DNA of 64,000 bases from Hydrogenophaga sp. NFH-34 (lineage in GTDB: Bacteria; Pseudomonadota; Gammaproteobacteria; Burkholderiales; Burkholderiaceae_C): contig NZ_JACBGE010000001.1 in the NCBI RefSeq assembly GCF_021401345.1, forward strand, positions 310,001 to 374,000. Reading direction: 5' to 3'. The number at the start of each line of letters is the position of its first letter. Within the stretch, counting starts at the first letter, position 1. The notes under the pieces were generated by a model that saw only the letters and a list, made by a program, of their open reading frames with translations, was not told where the DNA came from and made no database searches. Below are positions 35,905 through 43,667 of this stretch, one piece after another. Both the position numbers and the translations under genes were made by a program.

Positions 35905-38900
35905 CGCATACCCCGAACACGGCCCAGGCCGCCTACCGCATCGATGGCGAACTGGTGGCGCGCCCGGCGTTCTACGCCGTGGCCTGCGATCCTGCGCGCA
36001 GCGTCGCCGTGGAAGCCTGCGCCGGTGCCGGCAAGACCTGGATGCTGGTCTCGCGCATCCTGCGCGCCTTGCTCGACGGTACCGAGCCGCAGGACATCCT
36101 GGCCATCACCTTCACCAAGAAGGCCGCGGGCGAGATGCGCGAGCGCCTGCAGGACTGGACGGCGGCTTTCGCCGGGCAACCCCAAGCCGCGCTGGCCACC
36201 GAGCTGCAATTGCGCGGCATGGCGGCGGCCGACGCGCAGCGCCGCGCTGCCGATCTGCAGGGCCTGCACCAGCGCCTGCTCGCCCATGGCCGGCCGGTAC
36301 AGATCCGCACTTTCCACAGCTGGTTCGCATCGCTGTTGCGCAGCGCGCCGCTGGCGGTGCTGGACGAGCTGGAGCTGCCCGCCGAGCACGAACTGTTGGA
36401 GGACGATGCCCAGGCCGCCGAACTGGCCTGGCCGCGCTTTTACGCCAGCGTGGACGCCGACGCCGGCCTGCGGCAGGACTTCCTTGACAGCGTGGCCCTG
36501 CATGGTCGCAGCCAGACACTCAAGGCCCTGGCCAATGCCCTGGCCAAGCGGGTGGAGTTCGCCCTGGCCGACCGCGACGGCGTGGTGGACGGCTCTGTCG
36601 AGCCTTTCGCGCAGCGGTATCCGGCGCTGGCCGCCTTCGAGGTGCCGGCGCAGGCCTTGGCCGGCGAAGCCTGCCGTGCGCGCTGGCTGGGCTGGGCGCG
36701 CGAACTGGGTGTGGAAAAGAACAAGACCCCGCAAAAGGCCGGCGACGCCGTGGTCGATGCGTTTGCCGACGCGGACGACACCTCGGTGCCGGCCCTGGCG
36801 CGCCGCCTGCGGGCACTGCGCAAGGCCTTTTTTGTCGCCAGCGAAGACCGCCTCACCAACCACCTGGCCAAGTTCCCCGCCGCGCAGGCGGCTGAAGCCG
36901 AACTGCAAACCCTGCTGGCCGCCGACCGCCAGCACGCCGCCTGGCAGCACCAGCAGCGCATGGCCCGGCTCACGCGGGCGCTGATCGCCGCGTTTGCTGC
37001 GCTCAAGCGCGAGCGCGGCTGGGTCGACATGAACGATGTGGAGGGCGCCGCACGCCGTCTGCTCGCCGACGCCGAACTCTCGGGCTGGCTGCAGCAGCGG
37101 CTGGACGCCCGCGTGCGCCACCTGCTGATCGACGAGTTCCAGGACACCAACCCGCTGCAATGGCAGGCGCTCTATGGCTGGCTCTCGGCGTATGCCGGCG
37201 CAGGCAGTGGCGAGGCGCCGCGCGTGTTTCTGGTCGGGGACCCCAAGCAGTCCATCTACCGCTTCCGCCGTGCCGAACCCCAGGTGTTCAAAGCCGCCCA
37301 GCACTTCGTGGTGCACGGACTGGGTGGGGCGCTGCTCAGTTGCGACCACACCCGCCGCTGCGCCACCGGCGTGGTGGACGTGCTCAACACCGTGATGTTG
37401 GGTGCCGAGACCGACGCCGGCTATGCGGGCTTTCGCCCCCACACCACCGAAAGCGCCGAAGCCGGTGCGGCGCTGGCGCTGCCACCGATTGAGCGCCCCG
37501 AGCGCGGCCACGATGCTCCGGCGGCCGCCGACACCGGCGAGGGCCCCGCCTGGCGCGACAGCCTCGGCACGCCGCGGGTGGTGCCGGAGGAAAAGCTCAG
37601 CGCGCTTGAAGCGCGGCAGGCGGCCGACTGGCTGGCCGCGGAAATCGGCCAGGGCGTGTTGCAACCACAGGACGTGATGGTGCTCTCCCGCAAACGCGAG
37701 CGCCTGGGCTGGCTGCACGACGCTCTGGCCGAACGCGGCATTGCCGGCGAACAGCCCGAACGCCAGGACCTGGCCGACCACCCGGTGGCGCAAGACCTGA
37801 TCGCGCTGCTCGACGCACTGGTATCGCCGGCGCACGACCTCAGCCTGGCGCGCGCGCTCAAGTCGCCCGTGTTCGGGCTCGACGACGCCGCGCTGGCCCG
37901 CATCGCCCGGCTGTGCCGACGCGCGGCGGCGAAACCGGCGGCTGGCGGTGGGGAATCCTCGCGCGCCGATTCCCCGCGTTGGTGGGCGGTGTTGCAGGCG
38001 CTGGCCAGCGGCGGGGAGGGCGCCTCGGACGATCCGGTGGTGGACGCTCCACTGGCCCAGGTGGCGCGCACCCTGGCGGGCTGGCGCGCGTGTCTGCAAA
38101 CCCTGCCACCGCACGATGCCCTCTCGGTCATCTACCGCGAGGGCGATGTGTTCGCGCGCTACGCCAGTGCCGTGCCGCCGCGGCAGCGCGAGAGCGCGCG
38201 CCTGGCGCTGCAGGCCGTGCTGGCGCAGGCGCTCGCGCAGGATGGCGGGCGTTTTCTCACCGCCTACCGCTTCGTGCGCGCGCTCAAGGCGGGGGGCATC
38301 CGCCTGCCCCAGCCGGCCCGGCCGCAGGCGGTGCGCCTGCTCACCATCCACGGCGCCAAGGGCTTGGAGGCGCACACCGTGCTGCTGCTCGATACCGACG
38401 CACCGCCCCCGATGGCCGAGAGCATGGGCGTGCTGGTGGACTGGCCGGGCGAGGCGGCGGCGCCCACGCGCTTCGTGTTCCTGGCCAGCGAAAAGACCCC
38501 GCCCGCCTGCGCTGCCGATCTGCTCGCCCGTGAGCAGCAGGCGCGCGCGCTCGAAGAGCTCAACGCGCTGTACGTGGCGCTGACCCGCGCGGCCGACCGC
38601 CTGGTGATTTCCAGCGTGCAACCGCACCGGCGCGGCGATCTGCCCACCTGGCGCGCGCGCATCGAACCCCTGACGCAGCCCGTGCCCGTCGTGGCCGCCA
38701 CTTCCCCCAACGCGGTCGCGGGCGTGCCGGTCGAGCCGGCGGTGGTGCGCGATCTGCCGGTCTGGAGCCCGGCCGAAACGGTCCCGCCTGCTGCGGCCAG
38801 CGCAGCGCCCGGCCAGCCCGCTCCGGTGCCGGAAGACGATGCCCGCACCCGCGTCGGGCTGGCTTTGCACCGCTTGCTGCAATGGGTGCCCACGCCAGCA

Positions 38901-39302
38901 ACTGGTTTCCGCTGGGATGTGCTGCACCGCCAGGCGGTGGCGCGCGAATTCGGGCTCACGCCCGAACAGGCCGGCGAAGCGCTGCGCATGGCCGAGGCCG
39001 TGCTTGGCGGCGACGCGGCTTGGGCGTGGGACGCCAGCTTGCTCGCGCACTGGGGCAGCGAGGTGGACATCTGGGCCAACGGCCAGTTGCTGCGCATGGA
39101 CCGTCTCGTGCGCCGTGCTGACACGGGCTGCTGGTGGGTGCTGGACTACAAGAGCGCCACCCACCCGGAACGGCAGGCCGCGCTGCGCGAGCAACTGCAC
39201 GGCTACCATCGCGCGCTGTCCCAAGCCCGTCCCGGCGAACCGGTGCGGGTGGCCTTCGTCAACCCGAACGGCCAACTGATCGAAATTCCTGTGCCCGCAT
39301 GA
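35901..39302 (+). CDS. AddA-like UvrD-family helicase-nuclease
   Basis: About 1133 residues from ATG 35901 (ATGA overlap with the nuclease gene, GGGAGGGG upstream). Superfamily 1 motifs: Walker A EACAGAGKTWML, motif Ia LAITFTKKAAGEM, Walker B HLLIDEFQDTNPLQWQ, motif III VFLVGDPKQSIYRFRRAE, motif V LLTIHGAKGLE, motif VI LYVALTRAADRL. A C-terminal PD-(D/E)XK nuclease is suggested by WWVLDYKSATHPE. With its partner it should process double-strand ends for recombination. Confidence 0.88.
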   Translation: MTHTPNTAQAAYRIDGELVARPAFYAVACDPARSVAVEACAGAGKTWMLVSRILRALLDGTEPQDILAITFTKKAAGEMRERLQDWTAAFAGQPQAALATELQLRGMAAADAQRRAADLQGLHQRLLAHGRPVQIRTFHSWFASLLRSAPLAVLDELELPAEHELLEDDAQAAELAWPRFYASVDADAGLRQDFLDSVALHGRSQTLKALANALAKRVEFALADRDGVVDGSVEPFAQRYPALAAFEVPAQALAGEACRARWLGWARELGVEKNKTPQKAGDAVVDAFADADDTSVPALARRLRALRKAFFVASEDRLTNHLAKFPAAQAAEAELQTLLAADRQHAAWQHQQRMARLTRALIAAFAALKRERGWVDMNDVEGAARRLLADAELSGWLQQRLDARVRHLLIDEFQDTNPLQWQALYGWLSAYAGAGSGEAPRVFLVGDPKQSIYRFRRAEPQVFKAAQHFVVHGLGGALLSCDHTRRCATGVVDVLNTVMLGAETDAGYAGFRPHTTESAEAGAALALPPIERPERGHDAPAAADTGEGPAWRDSLGTPRVVPEEKLSALEARQAADWLAAEIGQGVLQPQDVMVLSRKRERLGWLHDALAERGIAGEQPERQDLADHPVAQDLIALLDALVSPAHDLSLARALKSPVFGLDDAALARIARLCRRAAAKPAAGGGESSRADSPRWWAVLQALASGGEGASDDPVVDAPLAQVARTLAGWRACLQTLPPHDALSVIYREGDVFARYASAVPPRQRESARLALQAVLAQALAQDGGRFLTAYRFVRALKAGGIRLPQPARPQAVRLLTIHGAKGLEAHTVLLLDTDAPPPMAESMGVLVDWPGEAAAPTRFVFLASEKTPPACAADLLAREQQARALEELNALYVALTRAADRLVISSVQPHRRGDLPTWRARIEPLTQPVPVVAATSPNAVAGVPVEPAVVRDLPVWSPAETVPPAAASAAPGQPAPVPEDDARTRVGLALHRLLQWVPTPATGFRWDVLHRQAVAREFGLTPEQAGEALRMAEAVLGGDAAWAWDASLLAHWGSEVDIWANGQLLRMDRLVRRADTGCWWVLDYKSATHPERQAALREQLHGYHRALSQARPGEPVRVAFVNPNGQLIEIPVPA

Positions 39303-40627
39303 CCGCCCCCACCTCCGAAGCTCCCGCCCCGCTGCTGTCCGAAGCCATCGTCATCGGTGGAGGCCCGGCCGGCCTCATGGCGGCCGAAGTGCTGTCGCGT
39401 GCCGGTGTCGCTGTCGATCTGTTCGATGCCATGCCTTCGGTCGGCCGCAAGTTCCTGCTGGCGGGCAAAGGCGGCATGAACCTCACGCACGCCGAGCCGT
39501 TCGACGCCTTCGCCGACCGCTATGGCGAGCGCTCGGCGGTGCTGCGCCTCTGGCTCGAAGCCTTCGGGCCGGCCCAGGTGCGCGACTGGGCCGCCAGCCT
39601 GGGCATCGACACCTTCGTGGGCAGTTCCCAGCGCGTGTTTCCGACCGACATGAAAGCCGCGCCCCTGCTGCGCGCCTGGCTGCAGCGCCTGCGCCACCCG
39701 GGCAACGGGGGCGTCCCGGTGCGCTTTCACATGCGCCACCGCTGCCTGGGGCCGACGCCGCAAACGGGTGGCGCCGCGGGCACGACCGCCTGGCGCTTCG
39801 ACACCCCGCAGGGGCCGCGCACGGTGCCAGCCCGGGCCACCGTGCTGGCCCTGGGCGGGGGCAGTTGGGCCCGGCTCGGTTCGGACGGCGCCTGGCAAGG
39901 CTGGCTGTCCAGCGCGGCCGGTGCGCAGGCGGTGGCACCGCTGGTGCCGGCCAACTGCGGTTTCGACGTGCAGGGCTCGCCTGTGCACGGTGTGGCTGCC
40001 GGGTGGAGCCCGTTCTTCCGCGACCGTTTTGCCGGCCAGCCGTTCAAGTCGGTGGCGATCCGTTTCGAAGGCGATCACGGGCCGTCTTTCCACCGCAAAG
40101 GCGAATTCGTCGCTACCGCCACCGGGGTGGAGGGCAGCCTGATCTACGCCGTCTCGTCCGCCTTGCGCGAGCAGATCGCCCGCAGCGGCCGCGCCACCTT
40201 CTGGCTCGACCTTTTGCCCGATCGCAGCCCGGAACAGGTTCGCGCCCAGGTTGCGCACCCACGCGGCGCACGCAGCGTGTCGGCCCACCTCAAAAGCCGG
40301 CTGGGGATCGACGGCATCAAGATGGCGCTGCTCAACGAACTGCTGACCCGCGAACAACTGCACGATCCGCAAGCATTGGCCAGCGCCATCCAGGCATTGC
40401 CGGTCACGGTGGTGGGGCCGCGCCCCATCGACGAAGCGATCAGCAGCGCGGGCGGCGTGCGCTTTGAGTCGATGGATGAGCACGGCATGCTGACCGGGCT
40501 CCCCGGGTGCTTCTGCGCGGGCGAAATGCTCGACTGGGAAGCGCCCACGGGGGGCTATCTGCTCACCGCCTGCCTGGCCAGTGGCCAGCGGGCCGGGCAG
40601 GGGGCCTGGCAATATCTGCGCGGTTGA
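39299..40627 (+). CDS. HI0933-family FAD-dependent oxidoreductase
   Basis: About 442 residues from ATG 39299 (ATGA overlap with the upstream stop). FAD-binding AIVIGGGPAGLMAAEVLSRAG, then the HI0933 signature VGRKFLLAGKGGMNLTH, and a C-terminal FAD contact GCFCAGEMLDWEAPTGGYLL. Function of the family is uncertain (YhiN-like flavoproteins, sometimes annotated as aminoacetone oxidase). Overlap with addA-like suggests co-transcription. Confidence 0.9.
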   Translation: MTAPTSEAPAPLLSEAIVIGGGPAGLMAAEVLSRAGVAVDLFDAMPSVGRKFLLAGKGGMNLTHAEPFDAFADRYGERSAVLRLWLEAFGPAQVRDWAASLGIDTFVGSSQRVFPTDMKAAPLLRAWLQRLRHPGNGGVPVRFHMRHRCLGPTPQTGGAAGTTAWRFDTPQGPRTVPARATVLALGGGSWARLGSDGAWQGWLSSAAGAQAVAPLVPANCGFDVQGSPVHGVAAGWSPFFRDRFAGQPFKSVAIRFEGDHGPSFHRKGEFVATATGVEGSLIYAVSSALREQIARSGRATFWLDLLPDRSPEQVRAQVAHPRGARSVSAHLKSRLGIDGIKMALLNELLTREQLHDPQALASAIQALPVTVVGPRPIDEAISSAGGVRFESMDEHGMLTGLPGCFCAGEMLDWEAPTGGYLLTACLASGQRAGQGAWQYLRG

Positions 40628-40637
40628 CTGAAGCTGG

Positions 40638-40688
40638 CAGTCATGCAGAGGTCATGACAGCGCCTTGGGATGGTCACGCGTCTGTCAC
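40638..40688 (+). promoter_or_regulatory. Double PhoB-like box before the Bug gene
   Basis: CAGTCAT (40638) and AGGTCAT (40649), then TGGTCAC (40671) and CTGTCAC (40682). Spacing is 11, 22 and 11 bp, so all lie on one 11-bp grid with a single skipped repeat, exactly the architecture seen before ppk1. I see no clear -10 at the usual 10-nt offset, so activity is less certain than at pstS. Confidence 0.55.
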
Positions 40689-40752
40689 CGAAACCGGCCA
40701 ACCTCTGCTTTTGGGCCTGACCGGTCTTCCCGTTGTCTTTCGGAGCTGTTTC

Positions 40753-41763
40753 ATGTCGTCTGCTGTCTGCGGCCGCCGCCCTTTTCTGCAAGCCCTCATC
40801 ACCACCGCACTGACCGGCACCACCTGGACGGTGCAGGCGCAGAGCGGGCCGTCTTCTGCCTGGCACGGCCAGCGCCCCATCCGCATCGTCGTGCCCTTTG
40901 CACCCGCTGCCGGGACCGACGCCATGGGGCGTCTGGTCGCCGGCAAACTGAGCGAGTTGCTGGGCACGAGCGTGGTGGTGGAGAACCGCACCGGCGCGTC
41001 GGGCGCCATCGGTGCGCAGGAGGTGGCGAAGGCCCCGTCCGATGGCCACAGCTTGCTGCTGGCGGCAGCGCCGTTCACCACCGTGCCCGCCGCCTTGCCC
41101 ACCGCCGGCTATGACCCCATCGCCAGCTTTGCGCCCGTTGGCATGATTGCCCACGGACCGCTGGTCTGGGTGGCCAACCAAGACGTGCCGGCGAGCACAC
41201 TGCCCGAGCTCGTGGCCTGGGCCCGGCAGCGGCCCGGCACGCTCAATTACGGCTCGGCCGGGGTGGGCGGTATCAACCATCTGCTGCTCGAATCGCTCGA
41301 AGCGCGCACCGGCGTCTTAATCACCCATATTCCGTACCGCGGTATCGCCCCGGCCACGCTCGACGCTGTCGCCGGGCAGGTGCAACTGCTCACCGGCACC
41401 ATTCCCGCACTCGCCCCATACATTCGTGACGGCAAGCTCAAGGCACTGGCGGTCACCAGCCCTGAGCGAAGCCCGGCGTTGCCCCAGGTGCCGGGCATGA
41501 AAGAGGCTGGCATGGCCGACTTCAATGTGCTCAATTACTTTGCCCTGGTGGCGCCCAAAGGCACGCCCGAGGCTGTGGTGCAACAGATCAACGCAGCATT
41601 GGCCAAAGTGGTGGACATGCCCGATGTGAAGGAGCGGCTGGGCCGCGATGCCCTGACCGCAGCCGTGGGCCGCCCCGATGAGCTGGGCCGCTTTTTGCAG
41701 CGCGATTACGAGAGTTGGAAGGCTGTTGTCAGGAAGCAGGGGCTGAAAATCGAGGCGTTTTGA
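40753..41763 (+). CDS. Bug/TctC-family periplasmic binding protein
   Basis: About 336 residues from ATG 40753 (CGGAG upstream). Signal peptide MSSAVCGRRPFLQALITTALTGTTWTVQAQ has a twin-Arg-like RR but a plain Sec reading is also possible. Mature part starts with RPIRIVVPFAPAAGTDAMGRLVA, the Bug/TctC signature; SAGVGGINHLLLESL and YRGIAPATLDAVAGQVQ follow. These orphan binding proteins capture small carboxylates or similar ligands for TTT transporters or signalling. No TctAB genes are nearby. It may be PhoB-controlled. Confidence 0.9.
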   Translation: MSSAVCGRRPFLQALITTALTGTTWTVQAQSGPSSAWHGQRPIRIVVPFAPAAGTDAMGRLVAGKLSELLGTSVVVENRTGASGAIGAQEVAKAPSDGHSLLLAAAPFTTVPAALPTAGYDPIASFAPVGMIAHGPLVWVANQDVPASTLPELVAWARQRPGTLNYGSAGVGGINHLLLESLEARTGVLITHIPYRGIAPATLDAVAGQVQLLTGTIPALAPYIRDGKLKALAVTSPERSPALPQVPGMKEAGMADFNVLNYFALVAPKGTPEAVVQQINAALAKVVDMPDVKERLGRDALTAAVGRPDELGRFLQRDYESWKAVVRKQGLKIEAF

Positions 41764-41955
41764 TGGGTTGATCAAAACGGAAACATTTATACGCATTTTG
41801 TTTCGGAAGAAGCGGTGTTTTGTGAGGAGTTCAGCTTTTTTACTTAATTTGTAAGCTAAGATAGTCGAGCTGTCGCAACTATCAGGAGGAGGAGGCCGCA
41901 GCCCCGCACCGCAGGTTTATGGGTGCCGTGGGCATGCAGGCCCCATGCGGTCACC
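41764..41955 (+). other. AT-rich leader of the T4SS cluster
   Basis: The stretch 41770-41870 is clearly AT-richer than the surroundings and ends the housekeeping block. It probably holds the virB promoter; TAAGAT at 41857-41862 could be a -10, but no -35 is convincing. AGGAGGAGGAGG at 41884-41895 looks like a strong ribosome site yet has no suitable start codon within 15 nt. Confidence 0.35.
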
Positions 41956-42903
41956 ATGCTTGACTGTCCGGATCTCGCCGTGCCGAGAGAGGTGATGCAA
42001 CACGTCGTGCACGTGGAGTCATCACGCAATCCATTTGCCATCGGGGTGGTTGGCGGGTATCTGGCCCGCCAACCCCGAAGCCTGGACGACGCTCTTGAGG
42101 CTGTGCAAACCCTCAAGGACGAGGGTTACAACTTTTCCGTCGGCATCGCGCAGGTCAACCGCTACAACCTGGCCAAGTACGGCCTCCAGACCTACGCCCA
42201 GGCCTTCGAGGTCTGTCCCAATCTCCAGGCCGGTGCGCGCATTCTTCGTGAGTGCTACGACCGTGCCCGCGACTGGGGCAAGGCCTTCAGCTGCTACTAC
42301 TCCGGCAATTTCGTCACCGGCTTCGAGCACGGCTACGTGCAGAAGATTTTTGCGTCCATGCGCAAGGCGCAGGACCAGGCGGTGCAGACCGCCGAAGTCC
42401 GCATCATTCCCTACAACAACGCCCAACCGCGCAAGCCTGCGCGCGACGATGGCGTGCCATTGCGCGCCGGTGAAGGGGCGTCGCCCATGGCGGCGGCGGT
42501 TGCGCCAGCACAACCGGCCGCACCCGCCAACAGCCCTTCACCGGGGATGACCATGCCGCCCACCGGCGCGGGTGCCGGGCGCGGCCTGGCGGGCATTCCT
42601 TTGCAGGTGGTGGGGGGCGATGGCAATCCCTACCAGACCCGCATCGTGCCCGCGGCACCGCAGCCCGGGCCTGTCGCCACAGTGCCGGGCGCCCAACTGC
42701 CCATGCCCCATCCCGATGCTCCCCTGGCTGCCCGGCCCGCGTCTCGGCGTGTGGTGTCCCGGGAGGCCAAGGGGGGCGCCTTGCTCCACATCCCAGAGTC
42801 TTCAGGTTTGCCTGAGAACCGGGCCGGCCGTTCGCCGGACGGTGCCCGTGAGCCGGCTTCGCCGGCGGACGCTTCGCCGTCCGACAAGTCGTTCGTTTTT
42901 TGA
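41956..42903 (+). CDS. virB1: VirB1: lytic transglycosylase of T4SS
   Basis: About 315 residues from ATG 41956; GTG 41923 is an alternative and the start is unsure. The SLT-type domain fills the first ~150 residues: catalytic Glu in VMQHVVHVESSRNPFAIG, then FSVGIAQVNRYNLAKYGL and AGARILRECYDRA, SCYYSGNF. The C-terminal half is a Pro/Ala-rich tail. VirB1 opens peptidoglycan for the secretion channel. No obvious Sec signal precedes the enzyme domain. First gene of the virB cluster. Confidence 0.88.
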   Translation: MLDCPDLAVPREVMQHVVHVESSRNPFAIGVVGGYLARQPRSLDDALEAVQTLKDEGYNFSVGIAQVNRYNLAKYGLQTYAQAFEVCPNLQAGARILRECYDRARDWGKAFSCYYSGNFVTGFEHGYVQKIFASMRKAQDQAVQTAEVRIIPYNNAQPRKPARDDGVPLRAGEGASPMAAAVAPAQPAAPANSPSPGMTMPPTGAGAGRGLAGIPLQVVGGDGNPYQTRIVPAAPQPGPVATVPGAQLPMPHPDAPLAARPASRRVVSREAKGGALLHIPESSGLPENRAGRSPDGAREPASPADASPSDKSFVF

Positions 42904-42930
42904 TCTTCCTGCCAACAAGAAAGGTGATTT

Positions 42931-43320
42931 ATGCAAGGTAACAAGCCACTGATTTCCCGCCTGGAGCTCCAGACCCTGGCATTCATGGTCGCTGGATTCG
43001 CGCTGCTGGCGGCCGCGCCGGAGGCCTGGGCGGCTGGCGACGAGGGCTTTGCCGCTGCCTGCAACAAAGTCGACAAGTTCTTCAAGAACTTCGAAGTCAT
43101 TCTGAAGGTGATTTCCATCACCGTGGTGACCATCGCCGTGGTGTTTGCCGGCTACCAGATTGCCTTCGCCCACAAGCGCATGTCGGACGTGGCCCCGATC
43201 CTGATCGGGGGGCTGCTGATCGGTGGTGCCGGCACCATTGCCGGCTGGTTCGTCAGCGGTTGGGGCTCTTCCGATTGCACCGAAGTGACGCTGCTGGCCG
43301 TGCAACGGCTTTTCGCGTGA
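42931..43320 (+). CDS. virB2: VirB2: T4SS pilin
   Basis: 129 residues. Long signal region ending at AAPEAWA-AGDEG, then two hydrophobic helices (VISITVVTIAVVFAGYQIAF and APILIGGLLIGGAGTIAGWF) around a short basic loop (HKRMSD), the standard VirB2/TrbC pilin pattern. Two Cys flank the mature protein (AACNK and SSDCTE). Its stop overlaps the virB3 start. Confidence 0.9.
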   Translation: MQGNKPLISRLELQTLAFMVAGFALLAAAPEAWAAGDEGFAAACNKVDKFFKNFEVILKVISITVVTIAVVFAGYQIAFAHKRMSDVAPILIGGLLIGGAGTIAGWFVSGWGSSDCTEVTLLAVQRLFA

Positions 43321-43643
43321 AGAAGGACGTCCTTTTTCGCGGATGTACCCGGCCCCCGATGATCTTCGGGGTGCCTTACGTGCCGTTTCTCGTGGGCGTC
43401 GGCGTTCCGCTGCTGCTGGCGATGTACGTGTCGCTCTACATCCTCCTGGTCATTCCCTTTGTCATCGTGGTGATGCGCCTGATGGCCAAGAAGGATGAGC
43501 TGATCTTCAGGCTGATCGGCCTGAACCTTGTGTTTCGTTTCCTTCCCCGCAACCCCGCCATCTACGGTGCCTCGTGGGTATTTGGTCCGTCCCGGTACCG
43601 CAAAGACGCCCACCGTCTGGACGGCTACCGGGAATGGATGTAA
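43317..43643 (+). CDS. virB3: VirB3: T4SS inner-membrane protein
   Basis: 108 residues from GTG 43317, which overlaps the virB2 stop (GTGA). This start retains the conserved VirB3 beginning KKDVLFRGCTRPPMIFGVP, lost if the ATG further in is used. Two adjacent membrane segments follow (PFLVGVGVPLLLAMYVSLYI). VirB3 anchors the VirB4 ATPase. Confidence 0.9.
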   Translation: MKKDVLFRGCTRPPMIFGVPYVPFLVGVGVPLLLAMYVSLYILLVIPFVIVVMRLMAKKDELIFRLIGLNLVFRFLPRNPAIYGASWVFGPSRYRKDAHRLDGYREWM

Positions 43644-43667
43644 CGGGGCGCAGCCGCCCAAAGAAGC

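Noticed and set aside
35682..39275. 1197-residue open frame on the minus strand
   Set aside because: Antisense to the AddA-like helicase; His/Gln/Arg-rich composition with no motifs, a shadow of GC-rich codon use.
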